DNA of 64,000 bases, taken from Leadbetterella sp964563435 (lineage in GTDB: Bacteria; Bacteroidota; Bacteroidia; Cytophagales; Spirosomataceae). The number at the start of each line of letters is the position of its first letter. Position 1 is the stretch's first letter. The stretch spans positions 1 to 64,000 of the forward strand of contig CAZLXI010000002.1 in NCBI GenBank assembly GCA_964563435.1. The letters run 5' to 3'. A program made the translations under genes and the position numbers. The notes below the pieces were generated by a model. That model was not told where the DNA came from. It saw only the letters and a list, made by a program, of their open reading frames with translations, and did no database searches. Positions 33,732 through 42,691 of the stretch are shown piece after piece.

Positions 33732-36500
33732 TTATGCCACCAACTCTTTAATCGGAGGGGTGAACTTGGTCAGATCTATGCCTTCTACCGCCGCTTTGTA
33801 TTCTTCCAGGTTAGGAAGACGGCCCAGAATGGCTGAAAGCACTACCACGGGGGTAGAGGCCAGCAGCGATTCCCCTTTTTTACGCTCGGAATCTTCCACC
33901 ACACGGCCCTGGAAAAGACGGGTGGAGGTAGACATCACGGTATCGCCCTTAGCGGCTTTTTCCTGGTTACCCATGCAGAGGTTACAGCCCGGGCGCTCCA
34001 AATACATCATGTTTTCGTATTCGGTACGGGCGGTGCTTTTCGGGAAAAGGTCATTAAACTCAAACCCTGAATACTTCTGTAATATATCCCAGTCACCCTC
34101 CTGCTTCAGTTCATCGATGATATTATAGGTAGGCGCGGCCACCACCAGCGGCGCTTTAAACGTTACATCGCCTTGTTCTTTCTCCAGGTTTTTAAGCAAT
34201 TGGGATACAATCTTGAGGTCACCTTTATGTACCATGCAGGAACCCACAAAACCTAAATCTACTTTGAACTCGTCACCATAATGCGATAGCTCCCGGATGG
34301 TATCGTGCGTGTATCGTTTTGAAACGTCTTTGTTGTTCACATCCGGGTCGGCAATCATCGGTTCGTCGATGGCGTCCAGGTCTACCACCACTTCGGCGTA
34401 ATATTTGGCGTTAGCGTCCGGAGTCAGAGCCGGTTTTTCGCCTGACCTAATTTCGGCAATCCTTTTGTTGGCTTTGTTAATCAAACCCTGAAGCACCTGG
34501 TTATGATTATCCATACCCTTATCTATCATGATCTGAATTCTCGCTTTGGCTATCTCAAGCGATTCTATCAGGGTGTCGTCATCTGAAATATTGATAGAGG
34601 CCTTCGCTTTCATCTCGGCCGTCCAGTCGGTAAATGTGAACGCTTTGTCTGCCGGAAGCGTACCGATATGTACCTCGATGATTCTTCCCTGGAACACATT
34701 TTCGCCATCGAATTGCTGCAACATCTGCAATTGGGTAGCATGCACTACATCCCGGAAATCCATGTGCTCTTTCATTTCTCCTTTGAAAGTAACTTTTACA
34801 GATTCCGGAATCGGCATGGAGGCTTCGCCTGTAGCCAGTGCCAGGGCCACGGTTCCGGAGTCAGCTCCGAAAGCAACACCTTTGGACATCCGGGTATGGG
34901 AATCCCCCCCGATAATGATAGCCCACTCGTCAATGGTAATGTCATTCAATACTTTGTGGATCACATCAGTCATTGAATGATAAACGCCTTTCGGGTCACG
35001 GGCGGTAATTACTCCGAAGTCGTTCATGAATTTCATCAGTTTCGGAATATTGGCCTGGGCTTTTTTGTCCCATACAGAGGCCGTATGGCATCCCGACTGG
35101 TAGGCGCCATCCACAATAGGAGAAATCACGGTGGCTGCCATGGCTTCCAGTTCCTGGGCAGTCATCAATCCCGTGGTATCTTGCGAACCTACAATGTTTA
35201 CTTCTACCCGGACGTCAGATCCGGCGTGCAGTATTTTGCCCGGAGTATTGCCTACGGCATTCCGGTTAAATATTTTTTCAACGGCGGTAAGGCCCTGTCC
35301 CTCTACAGCGATTTCCTTTGAGGGGGCAAAGACTGCAGGAGCTTCTATTCCCAGTGTTTTAGCCGCAAAAGTCTGAACCTTTTTGCCAAATACTATAGCA
35401 TACGAACCGCTGGCTTTGATAAATTCCAGTTTCTGAGGTGTGAATGATTTCGAAATGTCTTTTAACTCTTGAGCGTCTTTGTATAACTTTTTCTTTCGGG
35501 TATTAATGGTCAAAACAGTACCTGTAGCCACGGAATAAACTTCTTCCAAAACAGGTTCGCCTTTTTCGTTACGGACCAGGTTCCCGTCTGCATCAAATTT
35601 CTTTACCCAGTTTTGAAGGTCAATACCGATACCTCCTGTAACATCAACAGTTGTCAGGAAAATCGGGGAAATACCGTTTGTTCCCGCCACAATCGGAGCA
35701 ATATTGACAAACGGAACGTACGGACTGGCCTGTCTGCCTGTCCAGAGGGCCACATTGTTCACCCCTGACATACGCGAAGAACCTACTCCCATTGTTCCTC
35801 TTTCGGCAATGAGCATCACACTTTTGTCGGGATGCTGTGCCTGCAGAGCCCTGATCTCTTCCTGTTGCTGAGGCGACATCATACATTTACCGTGCAGCTC
35901 ACGGTCAGAACGGGAGTGAGCCTGCCCTCCGGGCGAGAGTAAATCGGTAGAAATATCTCCTATGGCGGCAATGTAGGTAACTACCTTAATTTCTTCGGGT
36001 ACATCAGGCAGTTTGGTGAAAAACTCAGCATTTGCGTAACTCTCCAGGATTTCTCTGGCTATGGCATTGCCGTTTTTATACGCTTCTTTTAAGCGGTCGG
36101 TATCTGCTTCATACAGGAAAACCTGTGTCTTGAGTACGTCAGCAGCTTTTTTAGCGTTAGTGGCATCTGCCAGGGCTAAGTCCAGCAACACTTTAATAGA
36201 TGGACCGCCTTTCATATGTGACAACAGCTCAAAAGCAAAATCAGGTGTAATCTCTTCAACGACAGATTCGCCAAGGATGATTTCCTTTAAAAACTGAGCT
36301 TTCACTCCTGCAGCAGGGGTGGTTCCGGGTAGTGTATTATAAATAAAGAACTTAAGAGAATCTTGACGGTGAGGGTTGTCTGAATCTTTAATTTGAGCTA
36401 TTATTTCGCTTAGTAATTCAGCACTGTCAATGGGTTTGGGATGAAGCCCCTGGGTTTTTCTTTCTTCAATCTCCTGGATATAATCCTGATAAATATTCAT
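33732..36500 (-). CDS. acnB: Bifunctional aconitate hydratase 2 / 2-methylisocitrate dehydratase
   Basis: This 922-residue protein has the AcnB architecture: an N-terminal HEAT-like domain (about 1-155), then the swivel and catalytic domains. Cluster cysteines are in GFVGSCMVHKGDL and in ERPGCNLCMGNQEKA near the C-terminus. It catalyses citrate-isocitrate isomerisation and can dehydrate 2-methylisocitrate. Relatives in proteobacteria are around 860 residues, so this is a somewhat longer version. A -7 element lies 48 bp upstream. Having both AcnA and AcnB side by side is unusual. Confidence 0.93.
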   Translation of the reverse strand: MNIYQDYIQEIEERKTQGLHPKPIDSAELLSEIIAQIKDSDNPHRQDSLKFFIYNTLPGTTPAAGVKAQFLKEIILGESVVEEITPDFAFELLSHMKGGPSIKVLLDLALADATNAKKAADVLKTQVFLYEADTDRLKEAYKNGNAIAREILESYANAEFFTKLPDVPEEIKVVTYIAAIGDISTDLLSPGGQAHSRSDRELHGKCMMSPQQQEEIRALQAQHPDKSVMLIAERGTMGVGSSRMSGVNNVALWTGRQASPYVPFVNIAPIVAGTNGISPIFLTTVDVTGGIGIDLQNWVKKFDADGNLVRNEKGEPVLEEVYSVATGTVLTINTRKKKLYKDAQELKDISKSFTPQKLEFIKASGSYAIVFGKKVQTFAAKTLGIEAPAVFAPSKEIAVEGQGLTAVEKIFNRNAVGNTPGKILHAGSDVRVEVNIVGSQDTTGLMTAQELEAMAATVISPIVDGAYQSGCHTASVWDKKAQANIPKLMKFMNDFGVITARDPKGVYHSMTDVIHKVLNDITIDEWAIIIGGDSHTRMSKGVAFGADSGTVALALATGEASMPIPESVKVTFKGEMKEHMDFRDVVHATQLQMLQQFDGENVFQGRIIEVHIGTLPADKAFTFTDWTAEMKAKASINISDDDTLIESLEIAKARIQIMIDKGMDNHNQVLQGLINKANKRIAEIRSGEKPALTPDANAKYYAEVVVDLDAIDEPMIADPDVNNKDVSKRYTHDTIRELSHYGDEFKVDLGFVGSCMVHKGDLKIVSQLLKNLEKEQGDVTFKAPLVVAAPTYNIIDELKQEGDWDILQKYSGFEFNDLFPKSTARTEYENMMYLERPGCNLCMGNQEKAAKGDTVMSTSTRLFQGRVVEDSERKKGESLLASTPVVVLSAILGRLPNLEEYKAAVEGIDLTKFTPPIKELVA

Positions 36501-36547
36501 ATACGGAAGTCTTTTCTGACGTTAAAAGCAGACGATATAATAACCCT

Positions 36548-36555
36548 CAAAATTA
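36548..36555 (-). promoter_or_regulatory. -7 promoter element TAATTTTG for acnB
   Basis: The minus strand reads TAATTTTG, an exact TAnnTTTG match 48 bp upstream of the acnB ATG. Confidence 0.5.
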
Positions 36556-36712
36556 CAAACTGATTTCCAATTGGAATAAGAAGTTTCTTATTTAGAAATA
36601 TTCAAAATATTTTATGTTTTGCTGCCCCTTATGTCATTTTTTGCAATTTTTATACGAAACTAAACTAAAGTATCCCTTATTTTGCGGCAACTTTTTAAAA
36701 AGTACATAACGG

Positions 36713-39181
36713 ATGTCAAAGAACCTCGTCATAGTAGAATCCCCTGCTAAAGCAAAAACCATTGAAGGATACCTCGGAAAAGATTTCATCGTCAAGTCCA
36801 GTTTCGGGCATATCCGCGACCTCCCCGAAAAGGAGCTGGGGGTAGATATCGAAAAAGATTTCGAGCCTACCTATAAAGTTTCGTCGGATAAGGTAAAGGT
36901 GGTCAACGAACTGAAAAAGGAAGCTAAAGGCAAAGAAGTGTGGCTGGCCACTGATGATGACCGGGAAGGGGAGGCGATCTCGTGGCACCTTAAGGAGGCT
37001 TTGGGGCTGAAAGAAGATACCAAAAGGATCGTATTCCGGGAGATCACCAAAAATGCGATCGGTAAAGCAATAGAAAACCCAAGAACTATTGATCTGGCCC
37101 TGGTCAATGCCCAGCAGGCCCGGCGTATCCTTGACAGGCTGGTGGGCTTTCAGCTGTCTCCCGTGCTCTGGCGTAAGATCCGGGCCGGAGACCGCAAGAA
37201 TCTTTCGGCCGGAAGGGTGCAGTCGGTGACCGTCAGGATCGTGGTGGAACGGGAACGGGAGATCGAGAGTTTCCAGGTGACCTCCTCTTATCGGATACAG
37301 GCGGATTTTAACGTCGGGAGCGGCAAAGTGCTTTCCGCCGAGTTGTCCAAGAACTTTGAGACCCTGCAGGATGCGGAAAGGTTCCTTAACGATTGTATTC
37401 CTGCGGTGTTTTCCATTGCCGGTCTGGAAGTGAAGCCCAGTACCAAGAGTCCTGCGGCGCCTTTCACCACCTCTACCCTGCAGCAGGAAGCCTCCCGGAA
37501 ACTGAGCTTTTCGGTGCAGCAGACCATGACCCTGGCCCAGCGCCTGTATGAGTCCGGTAAGATCACCTATATGCGTACAGACTCTACCAACCTCTCGGCC
37601 GATGCCATCGAAAGCGCCAAAGACCAGATCTCCAGTGCGTACGGGGAGGAATTTTCCAAGCCGAGGGTTTTCAAGACCAAAGATAAATCAGCGCAGGAAG
37701 CGCACGAGGCGATCCGCCCTACTGATTTCTCCGTGAGCAGCGCCGGCGCAGACAGAAATGAGAAACGGCTGTACGACCTGATCTGGAAGCGGGCGATTGC
37801 TTCACAGATGGCCGATGCCCGGATCGAGCGTACCATTGCCAAAATAGGCATCTCTACCCGGCCTGAAGAGCTGACCGCTTCGGGAGAAGTGATCAAGTTT
37901 GAAGGGTTCCTCAAAGTATACCTTGAAGGGAATGACGATGAGGATGAGGAGAGCAAAGGCATGCTTCCGCCGTTGGCGGTAGGGCAGAAGCTGGGACTCA
38001 TCCAAATGAAGTCGACCGAGCGTTTCAGCCGGCCACCGGCCCGCTACACCGAGGCCAGCCTGGTGAAGAAGCTGGAAGAGCTGGGAATAGGCCGCCCTTC
38101 TACCTACGCGCCTACCATCTCCACTATCATCAAGCGGGAATACGTGGTGAAGGAAGACCGTCCCGGGCAAACGCGGGATTACCGGGAGCTTATGCTGAAA
38201 GATGGTTCCATAAGCTCTGAGGCAAAATCGGAGACATTCGGAAGCGAGAAAGCCAAGCTTTTCCCTACCAACCTTGGCATGATCGTTAACGATTACCTGG
38301 TGGAGAACTTCGAGGAGATACTGGACTATAAATTTACGGCGGATGTAGAGGATGAGTTTGATGATGTGGCGGAAGGAAAAGTCTCCTGGCAGAAGATGAT
38401 CAAAGACTTTTACCAGGATTTTCATAATAAAGTGGAGCAGGCTGCGGAAGGTGCTTCATCGGCCGTCAGTTCCAATGAGCTGGGGGTCGATCCCGAAACC
38501 GGGAAGAAGCTCTTTGCGAAAGTAGGACGGTTCGGCCCGTACCTGCAGATCGGTGAAGCCACCGATGAGGAGAAGCCCGTTTTTGTTTCGCTCAAAAAGG
38601 GAACCCTCATCTCCAGCCTTAGCTATGAGGAAGCTCTGGCCATCCTGAAAGGGCCTAAGCTGCCGTTGGAGCTGGGATTGCACGACGGCCACCCTGTAGT
38701 GGTCAATGAAGGCCGCTACGGCCCTTATGTATTGTATAACGGCAAATTTTATAACCTCGATAAGGGAGAGGACCCGCTGACGGTAACAAAAGAGCGTGCC
38801 ATAGCCCTCATCGAAGCAAAGCAGAACAGCGCCGAAGGCTCTCTGCCGCGGGAAATGGCCATCTACGAAGGACAGCCCGTGGTGATCGGGAAGGGACGTT
38901 TCGGTCCTTACGTGAAATGGGGGACTACCTATTATAATATCCCGAAAACCGAGGATCCGCTGGCCATTGACGACGCGAAAGTGGCAGAGATCATTCAGAA
39001 CGGGAAGAAAGAAGCTGCCAACAAGGTGATCCGGGAGTTTCCGGAAAACGATAAAGTAAAGGTATTAAACGGCCGCTACGGCCCGTATATCCAGATCGGT
39101 AAGCGGAACGTAAAGATCCCGAAAGGGACCGTTCCTGAAGAATTAACCCTGGAAGATTGTCTTAAATTGGGAGAACTATAA
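36713..39181 (+). CDS. topA: DNA topoisomerase I (type IA)
   Basis: The 822-residue enzyme relaxes negative supercoils. The Toprim domain begins at LVIVESPAKAKTI (residues 5-17), with DDREGEAI as the metal motif. The catalytic tyrosine lies in ITYMRTDST. Instead of zinc ribbons the C-terminal third holds four repeats of the type GRYGPYxxxGxxxYNIP (KVGRFGPYLQIGE, EGRYGPYVLYNGK, KGRFGPYVKWGTT, NGRYGPYIQIGKR), the topoisomerase I C-terminal repeat, as expected in Bacteroidota. A partial -7 element TTATTTTG lies about 30 bp upstream. Confidence 0.95.
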   Translation: MSKNLVIVESPAKAKTIEGYLGKDFIVKSSFGHIRDLPEKELGVDIEKDFEPTYKVSSDKVKVVNELKKEAKGKEVWLATDDDREGEAISWHLKEALGLKEDTKRIVFREITKNAIGKAIENPRTIDLALVNAQQARRILDRLVGFQLSPVLWRKIRAGDRKNLSAGRVQSVTVRIVVEREREIESFQVTSSYRIQADFNVGSGKVLSAELSKNFETLQDAERFLNDCIPAVFSIAGLEVKPSTKSPAAPFTTSTLQQEASRKLSFSVQQTMTLAQRLYESGKITYMRTDSTNLSADAIESAKDQISSAYGEEFSKPRVFKTKDKSAQEAHEAIRPTDFSVSSAGADRNEKRLYDLIWKRAIASQMADARIERTIAKIGISTRPEELTASGEVIKFEGFLKVYLEGNDDEDEESKGMLPPLAVGQKLGLIQMKSTERFSRPPARYTEASLVKKLEELGIGRPSTYAPTISTIIKREYVVKEDRPGQTRDYRELMLKDGSISSEAKSETFGSEKAKLFPTNLGMIVNDYLVENFEEILDYKFTADVEDEFDDVAEGKVSWQKMIKDFYQDFHNKVEQAAEGASSAVSSNELGVDPETGKKLFAKVGRFGPYLQIGEATDEEKPVFVSLKKGTLISSLSYEEALAILKGPKLPLELGLHDGHPVVVNEGRYGPYVLYNGKFYNLDKGEDPLTVTKERAIALIEAKQNSAEGSLPREMAIYEGQPVVIGKGRFGPYVKWGTTYYNIPKTEDPLAIDDAKVAEIIQNGKKEAANKVIREFPENDKVKVLNGRYGPYIQIGKRNVKIPKGTVPEELTLEDCLKLGEL

Positions 39182-39183
39182 CC

Positions 39184-39206
39184 GGAAGGGCATCGGCCTT
39201 CCCTTT
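39184..39206 (+). terminator. Weak hairpin after topA
   Basis: GGAAGG and CCTTCC pair around a short loop three bases past the topA stop, but only CTTTAATG follows, so termination would be weak and read-through to the sirtuin gene is possible. Confidence 0.35.
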
Positions 39207-39254
39207 AATGCGTAGTCGTCCTGAGCTTATTACGGGCGGAAAACTTTTGTAACC

Positions 39255-39953
39255 ATGAAGAGGAAGCTGGTAGTACTGTCGGGCGCCGGAATGAGCGCCG
39301 AAAGCGGGTTGAAAACCTTTCGTGATATGGGCGGCCTCTGGGAAACCTACCGGGTGGAGGACGTGGCCACACCGGAAGCCTGGGCGGCCAATCCCGAAAT
39401 CGTACTCGACTTTTATAATCAGAGAAGAAAACAGGCATTTGAGGCAAAACCCAACGCAGGTCATCTGGCTTTGGCGGCATTGGAGGAATATTTTGAGGTT
39501 AAGATCATTACACAAAATGTAGATGCACTGCACGAAAAGGCCGGTTCAACCAACGTCCTTCATCTCCACGGAGAATTATCAAAAGTACGTAGTGTAAAAG
39601 ACCCCGAACTGGTTTATGATATCGGAGCGGCCGCCATTCATTTAGGTGATTTGGCTGATGACGGCGGACAGCTCCGGCCGCATATCGTCTGGTTTGGGGA
39701 AATGGTGCCCATGATCGAACAGGCAGCCGATCTTTGCCTGAATGCCGATATTTTTGTGGTGGTAGGAACCAGCCTGCAGGTGTATCCTGCGGCGGGCCTG
39801 GTGGGGTATGTGGGTGTAGTTGTACCCAAATTTGTGGTCGATCCGCATTTGCCTGACTACCCTTTTAATGTAAAGAATGTGGAGTTTATCCGGGAGAGTG
39901 CGGCAGAAGGTTTGCCTGCACTGGCTGAGCGGCTTAAAGTTGGATACCCATAA
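39255..39953 (+). CDS. cobB: NAD-dependent protein deacylase (Sir2 family), zinc-ribbon cysteines absent
   Basis: The 232-residue protein has the sirtuin NAD-binding GAGMSAESGLKTFRD (residues 10-24), TQNVDALHEKAG, the catalytic H105 in LHGELSKVRS, and VVGTSLQVYPAAGL. FYNQRR at 53-58 supplies the Tyr-x-x-Arg pair (Y54, R57) of class III sirtuins, which prefer succinyl or malonyl lysine. The stretch that normally carries four zinc-binding cysteines (about 107-142) contains none, and the whole protein has one cysteine (C161). It could be co-transcribed with topA. Confidence 0.88.
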   Translation: MKRKLVVLSGAGMSAESGLKTFRDMGGLWETYRVEDVATPEAWAANPEIVLDFYNQRRKQAFEAKPNAGHLALAALEEYFEVKIITQNVDALHEKAGSTNVLHLHGELSKVRSVKDPELVYDIGAAAIHLGDLADDGGQLRPHIVWFGEMVPMIEQAADLCLNADIFVVVGTSLQVYPAAGLVGYVGVVVPKFVVDPHLPDYPFNVKNVEFIRESAAEGLPALAERLKVGYP

Positions 39954-40010
39954 TTCAGGGAAGGGAGATTCTCAGGATGCGGCAATCGATAAGAGGAGGT
40001 GAAGCTATTT

Positions 40011-40577
40011 CTACGTTGAACAGGAATATACGATTGCAAAAACGGTCAGAAATAAAGCAGGAGAAGAAGTGATTATTCCTATGATCGGACCCGCGAAACC
40101 TTTGTATTTCTTACGATTTTTCCCTATTCTGAAAAAACTTATTACTCCTGCCAGTGCGGCTAAAATTCCCAAAATAATGAAAAGTAACATGGTACGATTG
40201 TTTTCAAAATGCCTCCTGGATAGCAATCCTGTTACACTAACCAGGCCAGCCGCACCTGACAAAATACCGACAGGCTCAATAATTTTTTTAGGTGGAATAG
40301 AGTCATTCAATGTTAAATCAACAGGCAATAACATAGTTAAATCTGCTTTTTTAGTAATCTGTTTGTGCCCGGTTCTATAGGTGGTATCCTTATCCGTCTC
40401 TACCGTATATTCTGAATATTCTGAAATGGGAGACACAGAAACAGGCGTGCGATCTTCAAAATGTACAATTTTTTCATTTCTCAAATATTTTTCGGATGAG
40501 GAAGGGTTAAATGACGCCAGCTTAACCTTACAGGAAAGTAAAAATGAGCCAAGTACTAAAAGTACAATTGTACGCAT
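40011..40577 (-). CDS. Uncharacterised lipoprotein with C-terminal membrane segments
   Basis: I do not recognise the family. The 188-residue protein has a lipobox-like FLLSC (Cys at 16), a polar region of about 90 residues, and then three hydrophobic stretches (about 105-120, 130-150, 163-185). The combination of lipoprotein signal and membrane helices is odd and may mean the N-terminal helix is a normal anchor. It has more AT than its neighbours. It is flanked by the sirtuin (convergent) and rplY. Confidence 0.5.
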   Translation of the reverse strand: MRTIVLLVLGSFLLSCKVKLASFNPSSSEKYLRNEKIVHFEDRTPVSVSPISEYSEYTVETDKDTTYRTGHKQITKKADLTMLLPVDLTLNDSIPPKKIIEPVGILSGAAGLVSVTGLLSRRHFENNRTMLLFIILGILAALAGVISFFRIGKNRKKYKGFAGPIIGIITSSPALFLTVFAIVYSCST

Positions 40578-40638
40578 ATACTATTTTTGGTTAAATGTAC
40601 ATGATTATTTTCTCATTTTAAGTAGTTTAGCACAGATT

Positions 40639-40670
40639 CTAAAAAAAATCCCCGGTCAAAGCCGGGGATT
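40639..40670 (-). terminator. Intrinsic terminator of prs-rplY
   Basis: AATCCCCGG (40647-40655) pairs with CCGGGGATT (40662-40670) around a six-base loop. On the minus strand a run of eight T follows directly. It lies 28 bp past the rplY stop. Confidence 0.85.
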
Positions 40671-40697
40671 TTCTTACTTCAAACAGCAAGATTTCTC

Positions 40698-41270
40698 TTA
40701 TTTCTCTGCATTCAGCTGCCCTCTCAGCGCACGTGGGATAGTCACTGTGGCCACCGGATTGGCAGAAGGATCAATGATGGTCAGATCGGGAAGCTCAATC
40801 GCCTTTACACGGATTGATTTACCCAGACCTAATTCGGTCACATCGAGGTTCACGAACTCAGGAACCAGCCTGGCAGGTCCTTTTACGCGAATTTTTCTCA
40901 AGCTGTGAACCAGCTTACCCCCTTGTTTGGCACCTTTCGCTGTTCCGGTCAAACGGATAGGAATGGTGGTGATGATCACCTTGTCAGGATTGATCTCCAG
41001 CAGATCCACGTGGATCAGGGAGTCGTTTACAGGATGAAACTGCTTGTCCTGAAGAATAGCCGTGTATTCTTTACCGTCAATGGTCAGCTTGATCTGATAC
41101 GCGTCAATGCTGTAAATTACAGGCCTGAACAGATAAGCGGGTGCATAGAAAGAAATTTGTTCTTCCCCACCGTACAGAATACCCGGTACATATCCTTCAG
41201 CGCGTAATTCCTGAGCTGACTGACGACCGAGATTCGCTCTTTTAAACCCTACAATCTCAGTTACTTTCAT
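40698..41270 (-). CDS. rplY: 50S ribosomal protein L25 / general stress protein Ctc
   Basis: The 190-residue protein is the two-domain CTC form of L25: the N-terminal 5S-rRNA-binding beta barrel (about 1-92, starting VTEIVGFKRANLGR) and the C-terminal TL5-type domain (RLTGTAKGAKQGGKLVH). It binds 5S rRNA in the large subunit. It starts 2 bp after the prs stop, the usual prs-rplY pairing, and ends at a strong terminator. Confidence 0.95.
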   Translation of the reverse strand: MKVTEIVGFKRANLGRQSAQELRAEGYVPGILYGGEEQISFYAPAYLFRPVIYSIDAYQIKLTIDGKEYTAILQDKQFHPVNDSLIHVDLLEINPDKVIITTIPIRLTGTAKGAKQGGKLVHSLRKIRVKGPARLVPEFVNLDVTELGLGKSIRVKAIELPDLTIIDPSANPVATVTIPRALRGQLNAEK

Positions 41271-41272
41271 GA

Positions 41273-42223
41273 TTAAAATTTAAGTTTTTGTTGGTAATTT
41301 ATGAACAATGTACTAATTGATCCGTTGTCTCGTATTCTACCGATGGCGTGAGCGAAAAGCTCGGCTACCGATACAACTTTTACTTTCGGGTTGTCCTGTC
41401 GCAAAGGAATGGAATCAGAAACGACCACTTCCTCAAACACGGAATTGGCGATGATCTCATGCGCTTTGTAGGAAAACACCGGGTGTGTAGCTACCGCCCG
41501 CACCGATTTGGCCCCTTTTTCCAGGATAAGCTCGGCCGCCTTACAAATCGTACCGCCGGTATCGATCATATCATCCACCAGCACCACGTTAGCGTCGGTC
41601 ACATCACCGATCAGCTGCATGCCGGCGATCTGGTTGGCCACTTTCCTTTGCTTGTCACAGATAACAATATCTGCATCAAAGAAGCTGGCAAACTTTCTTA
41701 CCCGCGATACCCCCCCCACATCCGGAGACGCAAAAAGCAGGTTGTCTATTTGCTTTTCTTTCAGGTAGGGAACAAACACAGAAGTTCCTTCCAGGTGATC
41801 TACGGGAATATCGAAAAATCCCTGGATTTGTCCGGCATGGAGATCCAGTGTCATGATCCTGTCTGCCCCGGCTGCTGTAAGCATATTCGCCACTAACTTG
41901 GCGCCGATAGCCACCCTCGGCCGGTCTTTTCTGTCCTGGCGGGCATACCCGTAATAAGGAATAACCGCCACTACGTAATGCGCTGAGGCCCTTCTGGCTG
42001 CATCGATCATCAGCAGAAGCTCCATCAGGTTGTCGGCATTCGGAAAAGTACTCTGAACGAGAAAGACATCGCAACCCCTTACCGACTCTTCAAAGTTTAT
42101 CGAAATCTCGCTGTCGGCAAAACGCTGAATAGATATCTTTCCAAGCTCTTTTCCGTAATAATAAGCTACTTTCCCCGCTAAATACTGAGAATTAGTTCCC
42201 GAAAAGATTTTGACTTCTGCCAT
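41273..42223 (-). CDS. prs: Ribose-phosphate pyrophosphokinase
   Basis: The 316-residue enzyme makes PRPP from ribose 5-phosphate and ATP for nucleotide, His and Trp synthesis. Recognisable parts are FSGTNSQYLAGKV at the start, the flexible RQDRKDRPRVAIGAKLVAN loop, MTLDLHAGQIQGFFD and the PRPP-binding motif VVLVDDMIDTGGTI. The length is normal. It has its own -7 element 30 bp upstream and is followed by rplY after 2 bp. Confidence 0.96.
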   Translation of the reverse strand: MAEVKIFSGTNSQYLAGKVAYYYGKELGKISIQRFADSEISINFEESVRGCDVFLVQSTFPNADNLMELLLMIDAARRASAHYVVAVIPYYGYARQDRKDRPRVAIGAKLVANMLTAAGADRIMTLDLHAGQIQGFFDIPVDHLEGTSVFVPYLKEKQIDNLLFASPDVGGVSRVRKFASFFDADIVICDKQRKVANQIAGMQLIGDVTDANVVLVDDMIDTGGTICKAAELILEKGAKSVRAVATHPVFSYKAHEIIANSVFEEVVVSDSIPLRQDNPKVKVVSVAELFAHAIGRIRDNGSISTLFINYQQKLKF

Positions 42224-42252
42224 CTGGGGTAGGTTTGTTCCGAAAAGTGGTG

Positions 42253-42260
42253 CAAAGGTA
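42253..42260 (-). promoter_or_regulatory. -7 promoter element TACCTTTG for prs-rplY
   Basis: The minus strand reads TACCTTTGC, an exact TAnnTTTG match 30 bp upstream of the prs ATG, and identical to the SRP RNA element. Confidence 0.6.
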
Positions 42261-42343
42261 CAAAAAATAATACGAAGTATTAGGCTACTTTTAAAAAATT
42301 AATATTATTTTGCGAAAGGATTCTTAAAACTTATTAACTGAAG

Positions 42344-42691
42344 ATGCAACTGTCACTTATAGACGAGATCCCGGAGTTTAATAAAGCGTATTTTCTGGAT
42401 GTCTATGCTGAAGCGCTTTATGACAGCGGGAAGGACAAAATGAGGCTGAAGACCATTAACGGTCAACAGGTGCCTGAAGATCTGAGCATTAGTATTGCCA
42501 GTAAGTTTATCTCCCGGTATCCGGAGGGTACCATTTACAAGCTGGATACCAGGCTGGTGAACAGAGGAGGTAAAAGGCCTTATTTCAAAGCTTTGAAAGG
42601 AAAAAATGTGCAGCGGGCCATTGAATTTTTTGATTATAATCTCAAAGTTCAATACGGCTTCGATCAGGAGCTTTCTTTCAAAAGGCATTAA
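42344..42691 (+). CDS. Hypothetical protein (115 aa)
   Basis: I do not recognise this family. The chain is soluble and mixed alpha/beta, with DEIPEFNKAYFLDVYAEALYD-type helices at the start (residues 6-27) and a basic region near 70-90 (VNRGGKRPYFKALKGK). There is no signal peptide and no membrane helix. It has a normal distance to an AT-rich upstream region with a TTATTTTG element (one mismatch to TAnnTTTG). Its 3' end overlaps the convergent DUF3822-like gene by 14 bp. Confidence 0.6.
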   Translation: MQLSLIDEIPEFNKAYFLDVYAEALYDSGKDKMRLKTINGQQVPEDLSISIASKFISRYPEGTIYKLDTRLVNRGGKRPYFKALKGKNVQRAIEFFDYNLKVQYGFDQELSFKRH

